From positions 1 through 64,000 of the forward strand of contig NZ_FQTY01000004.1 of NCBI RefSeq assembly GCF_900128955.1: 64,000 bases of DNA, given 5' to 3'. Every line of letters starts with the position of its first letter. Position 1 is the first letter of the stretch. Source of the DNA: Tissierella praeacuta DSM 18095 (GTDB lineage Bacteria > Bacillota > Clostridia > Tissierellales > Tissierellaceae). The position numbers and the translations under genes were made by a program. Under the pieces are notes generated by a model, which was given only the letters and a program-made list of their open reading frames with translations, was not told where the DNA came from and made no database searches. Shown here one piece after another: positions 33,679 through 43,601 of this stretch.

Positions 33679-34209
33679 TTATTTCACTATCTCAAATAAT
33701 TTTTCTTCTACATACTCCTTAAGTGGCTTCCCTGATATATTTACTTTAGTCTCATCCATAAAGTCTACCATTAATCTAAAGAAATTAATTACTAATTTAT
33801 TTTCATCTATATAATATTCCGCTTCATGACCTGGTATAAATATTACTTCTAATTCTTCAAATTTTGTTTCTCCACTTAATTTTTCTTTTACATCGTCTAA
33901 GTTTAAAGTCTTTACAGGTTTAACCATATTATTCATGTTTCCTAAATCTTCTAACATCCACATATTGTTATTCCAAAACTTTCTTTCTTGTTTTGTTGAA
34001 TTATTTAGAACTTCTCTATTTGATATTGCTGACAATACTTTTCTTACAGAATCCTCATTAAAATCTGAATTATATAGATATTTCATTTCTTCTTTATTTG
34101 CCAATTCTATAAAAAATGAATCTACTACCTTCTCTTTATCGGCAATGGATTGCCAAATAAAAAGCATCATCTCTACTGTATCAAAATTAATTTTTATTGT
34201 CTTTACCAT
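33679..34209 (-). CDS. Conserved hypothetical protein, 176 aa
   Basis: I cannot name the family with certainty. The sequence is soluble and largely helical, with a conserved-looking block RKVLSAISNREVLNN...FWNNNMWMLEDLG in the middle and an alpha/beta C-terminal part. There is no catalytic signature. It lies between the cvfB-like and ybjQ-like genes in one run of minus-strand genes and likely forms an operon with them. Confidence 0.55.
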   Translation of the reverse strand: MVKTIKINFDTVEMMLFIWQSIADKEKVVDSFFIELANKEEMKYLYNSDFNEDSVRKVLSAISNREVLNNSTKQERKFWNNNMWMLEDLGNMNNMVKPVKTLNLDDVKEKLSGETKFEELEVIFIPGHEAEYYIDENKLVINFFRLMVDFMDETKVNISGKPLKEYVEEKLFEIVK

Positions 34210-34232
34210 TTAAATCGACTCCTATTCTTTAA

Positions 34233-35066
34233 CTATTTTAGCTTAATTCCATTATTTTCTATTGTAATAATACCTTCCTTATATAACCTGCCTATTGCTC
34301 TTTTAAACCCTGATTTACTCATACTTAATTCTTTTTTTATAATCTCTGGAGGACTATTATCATTTAAAGGTAGAAATCCAGATTTTTCTTTTAATTTTGA
34401 TAGTATTACTTTTGCATCCTCATCCATTTGAATATAGGATCTATCTCTTAAACTTAAATCCAGTTTTCCATCTTCCTTCACCTTAGCCACTCTTACTTCT
34501 ATAATATCTCCTACTTCATAAGCCCCCAATAATTCTTTCTTAGGGATTAATCCATCATATTTATCATCTACGGCTACAAATGCACCTATATCTCTATTTA
34601 TACTATAGATTGTCCCCCTTGCTTTATCATTTTCCTTATAAGGGGAGTCAGTTCTTAGCATATCTTTAATTTTCATAGTAGCACATATTCTATTAGATTT
34701 ATCTACATACACACCAACTAAATATTCTTTACCCTTATCTATTGAACCAACAGTTTCGCTAAAGGGTAAAAATAAATCCTTTTCTAATCCCCAATCTAGA
34801 AATGAGCCTATCTTTGTTTGACTAACTACCATAAGATGTCCCATTTCTCCAACTTGTAATTTTGCCCTATTGGTTGTGGCTATAATTCTATCCTTTGAAT
34901 CATTATATACCATTACCTCTATCTCATCTCCTACTTTTAATCCCTTTGGTATCTGAGATTTAGGAAGTAGTATATCGTCTTCTGCATCTTCACTTATATT
35001 TAAATAAGCTCCAACAGAAGTAAACCTTTTAACTATCAATTTTTGTACCTTACCAAGCTTAATCAT
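34233..35066 (-). CDS. cvfB: CvfB/YitL-like S1-domain RNA-binding protein, 277 aa
   Basis: Four tandem parts are visible: two S1-like OB folds (about residues 1-65 and 70-135), a third S1 domain (about 145-212, GTIYSINRDIGAFVAVDDKYDGLIPKKE split by loops), and a C-terminal winged helix (about 215-277, KRAIGRLYKEGIITIE). This is the CvfB architecture. Family members bind RNA and affect virulence-factor expression in staphylococci. The role here is inferred only from the family. Confidence 0.9.
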   Translation of the reverse strand: MIKLGKVQKLIVKRFTSVGAYLNISEDAEDDILLPKSQIPKGLKVGDEIEVMVYNDSKDRIIATTNRAKLQVGEMGHLMVVSQTKIGSFLDWGLEKDLFLPFSETVGSIDKGKEYLVGVYVDKSNRICATMKIKDMLRTDSPYKENDKARGTIYSINRDIGAFVAVDDKYDGLIPKKELLGAYEVGDIIEVRVAKVKEDGKLDLSLRDRSYIQMDEDAKVILSKLKEKSGFLPLNDNSPPEIIKKELSMSKSGFKRAIGRLYKEGIITIENNGIKLK

Positions 35067-35149
35067 AATTCACTTCCTTCGTATTTCATTCTACTCCTAT
35101 TTTATCACAATAACAATATTTTATCTCAATAATTTTGGAAAATTTTAAA

Positions 35150-35168
35150 GGGCGAACCTAGTTCGCCC
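35150..35168 (-). terminator. Terminator of pckA
   Basis: GGGCGAAC-TAG-GTTCGCCC on the minus strand is followed by TTTAAAATTTT. It begins 12 bases after the pckA stop codon. Confidence 0.82.
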
Positions 35169-35180
35169 CTATTTTAACTA

Positions 35181-36836
35181 TTAAAGATAAATTTCTTTTT
35201 CTAATTTCTCTAATAACTCCAATGCTTCCTTAGGAAGTTTATCTCTTCCACCTTTAAAGATTTCCATATCTAATAAAAATTGTTTTCTATAATTAATACT
35301 ATTAACCCACATTTTTTGATACTCTTCATCTTTCATATTTGGTATAAATCCTTCTATTTCCATAAATTCAATATCTGAAAAATTCCCTAATTCTTTAAAC
35401 TCAGCCTTTTTAGTGGCTATATCTTCAAGAATTTTCAAAGTGATTTCCTTTGGGATTTTTTTATTTAGGAAATGGCCTGTATTAAATATATAACATTCTA
35501 CATTTCTATTGGCAAATAGCTCTTTAAACTTTTCATAGTCATTTTCAAGCGGATAAGTCCTAAATGGATTTGCATATGGCTCTATAACTAAAGCATTCAT
35601 ATCTACACCTTCAGCTAATCTTTCAGCTGTAGATCTTTTAGTTGCCAGTGTAGCACCCATAGTTGACGCAAGTATAGGATTATTTATTTTAATTACTGGG
35701 GGAATCGTAGCATCTTTCATTAACCATGCAATGGCATCTACGGGTTCATCAATTTTATTTACCCTATTTTCAGCCCATAATTTAGATTTAACAGCTCTAC
35801 CATTACCATTTCTTATATCTTCTGTTACTATTACCTTATTTCCTTCATCATCCATAGTTACTCCACAGTTTTGTACTGTAAGCAAATACTTATTTGAAGG
35901 ATGATTTGTTGGATAATCTTGGGTCTTATCAAAATATGAAGGTTCTAATGCTACAGATGAGCCATTTTCAGTTGATATTACATAAGCATCATCATGAAGA
36001 ATTGTTATATCATATTTTCCATCATGCTTCTCATGAGTAATCGTAGATTTACCTGAACCTGATAAGCCAAAGACACCTATTGTATATTTTTCATTACCTG
36101 GGAAATTATATCTCTTTATTCCACCATGGCAAGATGCAAAACCATTTCTATTTGCTATACCCCAAGCCAGTGTTAATGTTCCTTTTTTATGTTCTCCAAA
36201 ATATCTCATCCCACATAATAAAGCACAATTGTGATTAGGATCGAATAAAGCTAATCCATTTGGATGAGTAGGAGGATAGTATTCAGGAATAGATAATATA
36301 TAAATATCTCCCTCTGGTAATTTAACAGAGTCCTTATACATCTTCATATATTCCTCTGTAATATATTGAAAATTTAACATCCAGCTATACATTGTGTTTT
36401 CATATCCTTCTGGAATTAGCAAATGTGCTTTTACCATAAAATCCTCATGAAGTCCTATAAGCACCTGAGCGTGGTATAATTTCTTATATCTTGTATGAAA
36501 TGCTGCTTCTCTTGCAATAGCCGAAAACTGTCCTTCGTCTACATTGTGTTCTCCAATTATCACCCTTGCTCCTGCAAAACGCCCAGTTATCTCACCATCA
36601 TTAAATAAAAGTATTTTAGACCCTTCATCTAATCCTAATTCTGTTGGCCTATGTACAGGCATATCTGTAACTATAGTTCCTGGTGAATTTTTAGCTAATT
36701 TATATGCCTCTGATAGTGAAGAAACCTTAACCACATTGTTCCCATAAAAAGTAGATTCAATTGTAGTACGTATAGGAGAAAAGATAGGATTGTCCTTATT
36801 TATATCTTCTCTTCTATAGTTTGCTATTGTTGCCAT
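35181..36836 (-). CDS. pckA: Phosphoenolpyruvate carboxykinase (ATP), 551 aa
   Basis: This enzyme interconverts oxaloacetate + ATP and PEP + CO2 + ADP. The ATP-binding loop GLSGSGKST (about residues 257-265), the preceding LAWGIANRNGFASCHGG region and the downstream metal and substrate motifs identify an ATP-type PckA. The N-terminal ~150 residues look more divergent than in enterobacterial enzymes. In fermenting clostridia it can work in either direction. AAGGGGG precedes the ATG; the gene stands alone between a promoter-sized gap and its terminator. Confidence 0.85.
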   Translation of the reverse strand: MATIANYRREDINKDNPIFSPIRTTIESTFYGNNVVKVSSLSEAYKLAKNSPGTIVTDMPVHRPTELGLDEGSKILLFNDGEITGRFAGARVIIGEHNVDEGQFSAIAREAAFHTRYKKLYHAQVLIGLHEDFMVKAHLLIPEGYENTMYSWMLNFQYITEEYMKMYKDSVKLPEGDIYILSIPEYYPPTHPNGLALFDPNHNCALLCGMRYFGEHKKGTLTLAWGIANRNGFASCHGGIKRYNFPGNEKYTIGVFGLSGSGKSTITHEKHDGKYDITILHDDAYVISTENGSSVALEPSYFDKTQDYPTNHPSNKYLLTVQNCGVTMDDEGNKVIVTEDIRNGNGRAVKSKLWAENRVNKIDEPVDAIAWLMKDATIPPVIKINNPILASTMGATLATKRSTAERLAEGVDMNALVIEPYANPFRTYPLENDYEKFKELFANRNVECYIFNTGHFLNKKIPKEITLKILEDIATKKAEFKELGNFSDIEFMEIEGFIPNMKDEEYQKMWVNSINYRKQFLLDMEIFKGGRDKLPKEALELLEKLEKEIYL

Positions 36837-36978
36837 CGTTTACCCCCTTATAATAGTTGAATTAATTTTCAATCCTATTATAACAGATATATATAATATT
36901 GGGAACAAGATATGTTATATTTTATTATTAAATATGTTATACTATTTTCTTTATATATCCCATTAGTATGTTATTATA

Positions 36979-39162
36979 CTAAAACTTAAGTTTTGACAAT
37001 GCATCTGCTAAATCAGTATTTATTGGCTCTGTTTTTGCCTTCTTTTGCTGTTTCATATAGCTAGCTACATCCCTCTTAGATATATTGTTCTTCTCTTTTG
37101 CCTTTCTTTCATTAAATGTAGATAGCTTTTCTCTATACCCACATGAGCAAGCAAATATTTGTCCTTCTCCCTCTCCTCTTAACTCTAGCTTTTTCTTACA
37201 GTTTGGACATCTTGCATTTGTTATCTTAGCTATACTCTTTCTATATCCACATTCCCTATCTTGACATACATACATTTTACCTTTTTTGCCCTTTACCTCT
37301 AACATAAACTTTCCACATTCAGGACATTTATTTCTAGTCATATTATCATGTCTAAAGGTTTCATCACTATTCTTTATCTCTTTAACTACAGTTTTAGAGT
37401 ATTCCTTCATTTCCTTTATAAAACTATCTTTATTTAACTTACCTTGAGAAATAAGCCCAAGCTTTTGCTCCCATTCTGCTGTCAATGCTGGGGATTTTAA
37501 CTCTTCCGGTACTAGGTCTAATAATTGTTTTCCCTTTGATGTAATAAATATATCCTTACCATTTTTCTCAATTAAAAATGTATTAAAAAGCTTTTCAATT
37601 ATATCTGCCCTAGTGGCTACTGTACCAATACCCCCTGTTTCTCCTATTATCTTTTTCAAGGTTTTACTTTCATCACTCATATATTTTACTGGATTTTCCA
37701 TAGCTTGAAGTAAGGTTCCTTCGTTAAATGGTGCTGGCGGCTTAGTTTTTCCTGTAGTTTGCACCAGTGATATTACCTTTAGTGTATCTCCTTTATTGAT
37801 TACTGGAAGACTTTGATCCTCATTATCTTCTTCATCTTCATCATAATAATTATTTGAATATACTTCTTTCCATCCTGCTGATATTACTCTTTTTCCCTTA
37901 GCTACAAAATTCTCATCACCAATTTTAGCTTTAATCGTGGTTTGCTCATACTCAAAAGGTGCATAAAGCACTGCTAAAAATCTTTTAACTACTAAATCAT
38001 ATATTTTTCTTTCATTATCATTTAGCTCTGATAATAATACTCTTTGTTCTGTAGGAATAATGGCATGGTGGTCTGTTACCTTAGAATTATCTACAAAGGA
38101 TTTATTTGATTTTATTGGGCTTAGCAGTATCTTAGATGCAATCTTTTGATATTGCCCTACACCACAAGCATGTATTCTATCCTTTAATGTTCCTACAATA
38201 TCATCAGATATATATCGAGAATCTGTCCTTGGATATGTTAATATCTTATGGTTTTCATATAATCTTTGCATTATAGATAAGGTTTCCTTTGCTGAATAAC
38301 CAAATATCCTATTTGCATCTCTTTGTAGTTCAGTTAAATCATATAATCCTGGTGAGTATTTCTTTTTAAGGGTTTTTTCTACCTCCATTACCTTAGCATC
38401 TTTACCTTTAATTGATTCTAATATTTTATCAGATTTCCCCTTATCAAAGGTCTTAATATCCTTAGTATTATTATCTTGCCATGTTAATTTTAATTCCTTT
38501 GTATTCGCTGCAATTCCATAATACTCTTTTGGTACAAATCTTTTGATTTCTTCTTCTCTTTGTGCAATCATAGATAATGTAGGAGTCTGTACTCTTCCGC
38601 AGGATAATTGGGCATTATATTTTACTGTAAGTGCACGGGTTCCATTTATACCTACTATCCAATCTGCTTCTGCCCTTGCAACAGCTGAATCATAAAGGTT
38701 TTCATAGTATTTACCATCCTTAAGGTTATTAAATCCATCCTTTATAGCCTTATCTGTAACTGATGAAATCCACAGCCTCTTAATTGGTTTCTTTACATTA
38801 GCCTTTTCTATAATCCATCTAGCTACAAGTTCTCCTTCCCTTCCAGCATCAGTGGCTATAATAATTTCTTTTACGTCCTTACGATGCATTTGCTCCTTTA
38901 CAGAATAAAATTGTTTACTACTTTGTCTTATGACCTCAATCCTCATCTTTTCTGGTAGCATTGGAAGATCTTCCATATTCCAGGTTTTGTATTTTTTATT
39001 ATATTGTTCAGGATCAGCCAATGTAACTAAATGTCCTAATGCCCATGTTACAATATATTTATCTCCTTCCAGATAGCCATTACCTTTTTTCTTACAATTT
39101 AATACTCTAGCTATATCCCTTCCTACAGAAGGTTTTTCTGCTAAAACTAATATTTTATTCAT
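36979..39162 (-). CDS. topB: DNA topoisomerase III (type IA), 727 aa
   Basis: The Toprim domain starts ILVLAEKPSVGRDIARVLNC and includes IIATDAGREGELVAR. The catalytic tyrosine is in LTYPRTDSRYI (near residue 315). Two C-terminal zinc-finger-like cysteine clusters (CPECGKFM...CQDRECGYR and CPNCKK...CSCGY) follow. The full length and terminal Zn fingers match chromosomal TopB of firmicutes. It decatenates replication intermediates. It is followed upstream by an ABC-F gene with a 16-base gap. Confidence 0.95.
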   Translation of the reverse strand: MNKILVLAEKPSVGRDIARVLNCKKKGNGYLEGDKYIVTWALGHLVTLADPEQYNKKYKTWNMEDLPMLPEKMRIEVIRQSSKQFYSVKEQMHRKDVKEIIIATDAGREGELVARWIIEKANVKKPIKRLWISSVTDKAIKDGFNNLKDGKYYENLYDSAVARAEADWIVGINGTRALTVKYNAQLSCGRVQTPTLSMIAQREEEIKRFVPKEYYGIAANTKELKLTWQDNNTKDIKTFDKGKSDKILESIKGKDAKVMEVEKTLKKKYSPGLYDLTELQRDANRIFGYSAKETLSIMQRLYENHKILTYPRTDSRYISDDIVGTLKDRIHACGVGQYQKIASKILLSPIKSNKSFVDNSKVTDHHAIIPTEQRVLLSELNDNERKIYDLVVKRFLAVLYAPFEYEQTTIKAKIGDENFVAKGKRVISAGWKEVYSNNYYDEDEEDNEDQSLPVINKGDTLKVISLVQTTGKTKPPAPFNEGTLLQAMENPVKYMSDESKTLKKIIGETGGIGTVATRADIIEKLFNTFLIEKNGKDIFITSKGKQLLDLVPEELKSPALTAEWEQKLGLISQGKLNKDSFIKEMKEYSKTVVKEIKNSDETFRHDNMTRNKCPECGKFMLEVKGKKGKMYVCQDRECGYRKSIAKITNARCPNCKKKLELRGEGEGQIFACSCGYREKLSTFNERKAKEKNNISKRDVASYMKQQKKAKTEPINTDLADALSKLKF

Positions 39163-39178
39163 ATAAACATCCTTTCAC

Positions 39179-41065
39179 TTAATTGCTTTTTTGTTCCTCT
39201 ATCTTTTCCACTAATTCACTTAGATAAATCCATCTTTCCATCTTTTCCTCTAATTTGTTTTCTATTATTTCCTTTTCTTTAAAGAGTTCTTGAAGTTTTG
39301 TATAGTCACTAGAAGCCTGAGTCATTTTAGTCTCTATATCTAATAAATCATTTTCAAGTTTTTCAATGACATCATCTATTTCATCCCATTCTTTTTGTTC
39401 TTTAAATGATAATTTCAAAGGTCTATTATTTTCCCTTTGTCTTTCTTTTTTTTCTGGTTTCTTTTGTACAACAATATCTTGTTTTTCTGTTTTAGATATT
39501 TCTCTAAAATATTCATAATTTCCAGTATATCCTACTACCTTTCCCTTTCCTTCAAATACAAATAGTTTCTCAACTACTTTATCCAATAAATACCTATCAT
39601 GAGATACTATAATTACTGCACCAGGAAACTCATCAATATATTCCTCTAACACAGTCAATGTATCTATATCTAAATCATTTGTTGGTTCGTCTAAAAGAAG
39701 TACATTTGGCGCTTCCATCAACACCCTAAGTAAATGTAATCTTCGCTTTTCGCCTCCTGAAAGCTTACCTATTGGTGTCCATTGAAGTTCTTTAGAGAAC
39801 AAAAATCTCTCCATCATCTGTGAAGCTGATATCTTTTCTCCATCAGATGTTTCAATATATTCTCCCCCTTCCTTTATAAATTCAATGGCTCTAAGATTAT
39901 TATCCATATTTAGATTTTCCTGGGCAAATACTCCCATTTTTACAGTTTCTCCTATATCTACTGTCCCTTTATCAGGTTCCAATTTACCAGAGATAATATT
40001 TATTAAAGTTGATTTTCCACTGCCATTTGGTCCAAGGATACCTACTCTATCATCTCTTAAAACAGTATAACTAAAATTATCTATGACCTTTTTCCCATTA
40101 AAAGATTTCTCTATATTTTCAATTTCAATTATTTTTCTACCTAACCTTGTTCCTCCTACAGATATATCTAATTTTTCATGAGGTGAATCTATTTCTCTAT
40201 CATTTAATTCATTAAAACGTTCTATTCTAGCTTTCTGTTTTGTGGTTCTAGCCCTTGCTCCCCTCATGATCCAAGCTAATTCATTTCTAAGCAAAGATTG
40301 TCTTTTTCTTTCACTGGCAACTTCCATTTCTTCTCTTTCCAGTTTTTTCTCTAAAAAATAATTATAATTCCCTTTATATGAATAAATATTTCCTCTATTT
40401 AATTCAATTATTTGATTAACTACTCTATCTAAGAAATATCTATCATGGGTAATCATAATTAAAGCTCCCTTTCGCCTGCCCAAACTTTCTTCCAACCATT
40501 CTATTGTAGTGTTATCTAGATGATTTGTAGGCTCATCTAATATAAGTACCTCCGCAGGATTTATTAATGCTGATGCCAAAGCTACTCTTTTTCTTTGGCC
40601 TCCAGATAAATTTCCTATTTTCTCATTAAAATCTGTGATTCCAAGCTGAGTTAATACTGATTTAGCTTCACTTTCTAAATCCCAAGCATTTGCTTCATCC
40701 ATCTCTTGAGTAAGCTTTAAAATTTCTTCACTTCTTACATTTGGATTCATAATAGCTTCTTCATATCTTTTAACCAACTGAATATTTTTAGAGTTACCTT
40801 TAAAAACTTGCTCTACTACAGTTAATTCAAAATCAAAGTCTATATCCTGTGGCAGGTATTCTATATTTACATTATTTCCTTTAACTACTCGTCCAGTATC
40901 AGGTTCTTCTATACCTGCTATAATTTTTAGAAATGTTGTTTTACCAGTGCCATTTATTCCTATAAGACCTATTTTATCACCATCATTTATCCCAAAATTT
41001 ATATCCTTAAATAATTGTTTTTCGCTATATGCCTTTGATAAATTCTCTATAGATATTAGATTCAT
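39179..41065 (-). CDS. ABC-F family ATPase, 628 aa
   Basis: Two ABC ATPase cassettes are on one chain, without membrane segments. Walker A motifs are GINGTGKTT (residues ~37-45) and GPNGSGKST (residues ~345-353). Signatures are LSGGQRKRVAL and LSGGEKRRLHL, and Walker B motifs are LILDEPTNHLD and LLLDEPTNDLD. A basic linker (about 240-285) and a C-terminal coiled coil (about 545-625) fit Uup/YdiF-like ABC-F proteins, which act at the ribosomal E site or on DNA. Whether it confers antibiotic protection cannot be said. Confidence 0.93.
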   Translation of the reverse strand: MNLISIENLSKAYSEKQLFKDINFGINDGDKIGLIGINGTGKTTFLKIIAGIEEPDTGRVVKGNNVNIEYLPQDIDFDFELTVVEQVFKGNSKNIQLVKRYEEAIMNPNVRSEEILKLTQEMDEANAWDLESEAKSVLTQLGITDFNEKIGNLSGGQRKRVALASALINPAEVLILDEPTNHLDNTTIEWLEESLGRRKGALIMITHDRYFLDRVVNQIIELNRGNIYSYKGNYNYFLEKKLEREEMEVASERKRQSLLRNELAWIMRGARARTTKQKARIERFNELNDREIDSPHEKLDISVGGTRLGRKIIEIENIEKSFNGKKVIDNFSYTVLRDDRVGILGPNGSGKSTLINIISGKLEPDKGTVDIGETVKMGVFAQENLNMDNNLRAIEFIKEGGEYIETSDGEKISASQMMERFLFSKELQWTPIGKLSGGEKRRLHLLRVLMEAPNVLLLDEPTNDLDIDTLTVLEEYIDEFPGAVIIVSHDRYLLDKVVEKLFVFEGKGKVVGYTGNYEYFREISKTEKQDIVVQKKPEKKERQRENNRPLKLSFKEQKEWDEIDDVIEKLENDLLDIETKMTQASSDYTKLQELFKEKEIIENKLEEKMERWIYLSELVEKIEEQKSN

Positions 41066-41126
41066 AATATTACCCTTTCATTTAAGTTTTCTAACTAAAT
41101 ATTATAACATACATTGAGTATATAAA

Positions 41127-41160
41127 ACAAAGAACGGAGAATTAATTCTCCGTTCTTTGT
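41127..41160. terminator. Bidirectional terminator (34-bp palindrome)
   Basis: ACAAAGAACGGAGAATT is followed directly by its exact reverse complement. T-rich sequence follows on both strands (GTTTTTTTATTT on plus, GTTTTATATA on minus). It separates the ABC-F gene from the deacetylase gene. Confidence 0.8.
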
Positions 41161-41200
41161 TTTTTTATTTAATTCTTAGAAAAAGCTATTTCTTGAAAAT

Positions 41201-41974
41201 CTATTTTAGAAAAGATATAAATTTATCTAAGTCTATATCTTGGCTTATAATTATTCTAGGAATTTTGTATTTTCTAGTATATCTAGACACATATCCTGTT
41301 CTTACTGTAAATCCTAATTTATACCCTGCTTCCTTAACATATTTAATAGCATCTTTATTGTATTCTCCAAAGGGATAAGCTATATATCTTGAATCTAATA
41401 ATTCTATATTTTTTACTAAATCATTCAATATTTCTTCTTTGGAAAGAGATTTCAAAAATGCAATATCTTGTTCATTCTTGTGATGTAAATCATATGTATG
41501 GGAACCAAATAAAAACACATCTTTATATTTTTCCATATCTTCTAAAGAAATAAACTGCAAACCTTGAGGTTCAAACTCCTTTTTTTCTCTAGTTGCTAAT
41601 TCTCCTATTGAAAAAATAGCACCTTTCATCTCATATTCTTTCATTATAGGATAAGCATATATGGCATTACTCAAATATCCATCATCAAAGGTTATAACTA
41701 CAGTCTTTTTAGGAAGCTTTAATTTCCCTTCCATAAAAGCTTCAAGTTCCTCTATACTTGCTGTATAATAACCATTTTCTTTTAAGTATTTCATTTGCTC
41801 AGTAAACTTTTCAAGACTTAGAACACTGTTATTACCTTCCCAACCATAGTTTATAATATCTTCTTCAGGTAATATATGATGATATAAAAGTACAGGAACT
41901 TTATCTAAACTAGCAAAAAAGACTAAGACACTACAAGTAAATAAAAAAACAAATATAGTCCATAGTTTTCTTAT
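41201..41974 (-). CDS. Polysaccharide deacetylase family protein, 257 aa, apparent ATA start
   Basis: The NodB-like catalytic region is VVITFDDGY (the metal-binding Asp pair), SHTYDLHH (metal-binding His) and YPFGEYN. An N-terminal signal-anchor helix (RKLWTIFVFLFTCSVLVFF) and a PVLLYHHI segment are encoded upstream of the first ATG (41794), in frame, and only make sense if translation starts near 41974. There the codon is ATA, eight bases after AGGAG. A clean ATG start would give the usual domain layout. The protein probably acts on cell-wall or exopolysaccharide amino sugars. A start-codon mutation or rare ATA initiation is possible. Confidence 0.72.
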   Translation of the reverse strand: MRKLWTIFVFLFTCSVLVFFASLDKVPVLLYHHILPEEDIINYGWEGNNSVLSLEKFTEQMKYLKENGYYTASIEELEAFMEGKLKLPKKTVVITFDDGYLSNAIYAYPIMKEYEMKGAIFSIGELATREKKEFEPQGLQFISLEDMEKYKDVFLFGSHTYDLHHKNEQDIAFLKSLSKEEILNDLVKNIELLDSRYIAYPFGEYNKDAIKYVKEAGYKLGFTVRTGYVSRYTRKYKIPRIIISQDIDLDKFISFLK

Positions 41975-42067
41975 GAAATCATCTCCTTCTACTATTTATT
42001 TATCCAATCTATTTTATCACTTTTACATAAGGTCTTCAATATATCATTTCTTAATTTGCTTTTCTAT

Positions 42068-43441
42068 TTAAGAAATAATCTCTGTTTTAAGCACACTTCT
42101 TTGCCAACCGTTTCTTCTATAGACCCAATACCCATACAGACAAATTATGAGATTACTAAAACTCATAGAAAACCAAATTCCAGTAGCTCCCCAATCTGTA
42201 AAACGTTTAAATAATAATATCATTGGAAGTCTTACAAACCAAAGCCTTCCTATTTCCATGGCCATTGAATATTTAGTATTTCCAGAACCTTGAAACAGTC
42301 CCTGTAACACGCTAAATATACCCATTAAAGGCATGGATAAAGATGTATAGAATAAATAGACCAAAGCTAATTCTATAACGGATAAATCGTCCTTTGATTG
42401 CATAAAAAAGTTAATAATAGGTTTATCAAATACTATTAGTAATATGCATCCCAACATTCCTATGATAATAGTAAGTTTTAGGGCTTTGTGAAAGGCTTCT
42501 TTTACCCTATCTATTTGATTAGCACCTATATTCTGTCCTACTATTGCAGTTAATGCTGACCCTAAACCCATGGATGGTTGCATTATTAAAGATGTTATTC
42601 TATTAACCATAGCATAGGCTGCCATTGTAGCTGTTCCATAGGATACTATAAAACCATTCAATACCATAAATCCTAATGCGGCTCCAGATTGACCGATTGT
42701 AGATGGTACACCTACTGTAACTATCTCTTTAATTATGTGTTTATCAAATTTAAAACCTTTAAAATCTGGTTTAATTTTATTTTTTTCGCTAAATAACATA
42801 GTAAAACCAATTACTGCTAAAAACACTCTAGATGCTAATGTAGCCCAAGCTGCTCCTGCAATTCCCCAATTAAATGTAAATATAAATATAGGGTCTAAAA
42901 CTACATTTATAACTGCTGAAATACCACTAAGTATAGTAGGTGTTATGGTATCTCCTTGTGCATTCATCATGGAGTTAATATTAAAGAATAAAAACATAAA
43001 AGGCAAATCTAAAAAAGTAATTCTTAAATATGTATTACTAAAATTAAATAAGTCTCCTGTGGCTCCCATTAATCTAACAACAACTGGACTAATTATATAG
43101 CCTAAAACTGTAAATATTAGTGAACTAATTATGGTAATTGCCATTAACTGGGTAGAATATTCTTTTGCTTCATTGATTTTTCCTCCACCAACTAATTGAG
43201 ATAAAAGAGAAGTTCCTGCTATAGATAAACCAATTCCTAAAGATATAAATAAAAAATTCACAGGCCAAACAAATGCCGTAGCTGCAAAATGAACTGAAGA
43301 AATTTTACTTACCCATATTCCATCTACTAAATTATATAATGTTTGGATAAGACTATTAATCATAATTGGTATAGATAATGTAATTAGTACTTTATAAATA
43401 CTTCCTTTTAATATCATTTCTGTTTTATCTTGCTTATTCAT
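42068..43441 (-). CDS. MATE-family exporter, 457 aa
   Basis: Twelve hydrophobic segments in two homologous halves with the family's LSIPIMINSLIQTLYNLVDGI start and GTSLLSQLVGGG loop. It resembles the NorM/DinF-like MATE proteins that export drugs or metabolites by Na+ or H+ exchange. It is unrelated in codon use to the AraC-linked MATE at 9652-10989 and appears chromosomal. The substrate is unknown. Confidence 0.92.
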   Translation of the reverse strand: MNKQDKTEMILKGSIYKVLITLSIPIMINSLIQTLYNLVDGIWVSKISSVHFAATAFVWPVNFLFISLGIGLSIAGTSLLSQLVGGGKINEAKEYSTQLMAITIISSLIFTVLGYIISPVVVRLMGATGDLFNFSNTYLRITFLDLPFMFLFFNINSMMNAQGDTITPTILSGISAVINVVLDPIFIFTFNWGIAGAAWATLASRVFLAVIGFTMLFSEKNKIKPDFKGFKFDKHIIKEIVTVGVPSTIGQSGAALGFMVLNGFIVSYGTATMAAYAMVNRITSLIMQPSMGLGSALTAIVGQNIGANQIDRVKEAFHKALKLTIIIGMLGCILLIVFDKPIINFFMQSKDDLSVIELALVYLFYTSLSMPLMGIFSVLQGLFQGSGNTKYSMAMEIGRLWFVRLPMILLFKRFTDWGATGIWFSMSFSNLIICLYGYWVYRRNGWQRSVLKTEIIS

Positions 43442-43527
43442 ATTCCACCGCTTTCTTAGATATTTCGAGTCGCTAAATACATATTTATTATATCATTTTA
43501 TTTTCAAAAAAGAAGTAGCAAAACAAA

Positions 43528-43567
43528 AATAATATAAGTTAGATGATATCATCTAACTTATATTATT
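43528..43567 (-). terminator. Terminator of the grd/transporter operon
   Basis: A perfect 20-bp palindrome pair (AATAATATAAGTTAGATGAT and its reverse complement, no loop spacer) is followed on the minus strand by TTTGTTTTGC. It lies 34 bases after the transporter stop. Confidence 0.78.
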
Positions 43568-43601
43568 AAATAAAACAATTAATTTTATATTGGAAACTTG
43601 T

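Noticed and set aside
36979-39162. Topoisomerase III considered as part of the conjugative element
   Set aside because: It lies among chromosomal genes well outside the element and has the full length and zinc fingers of housekeeping TopB.
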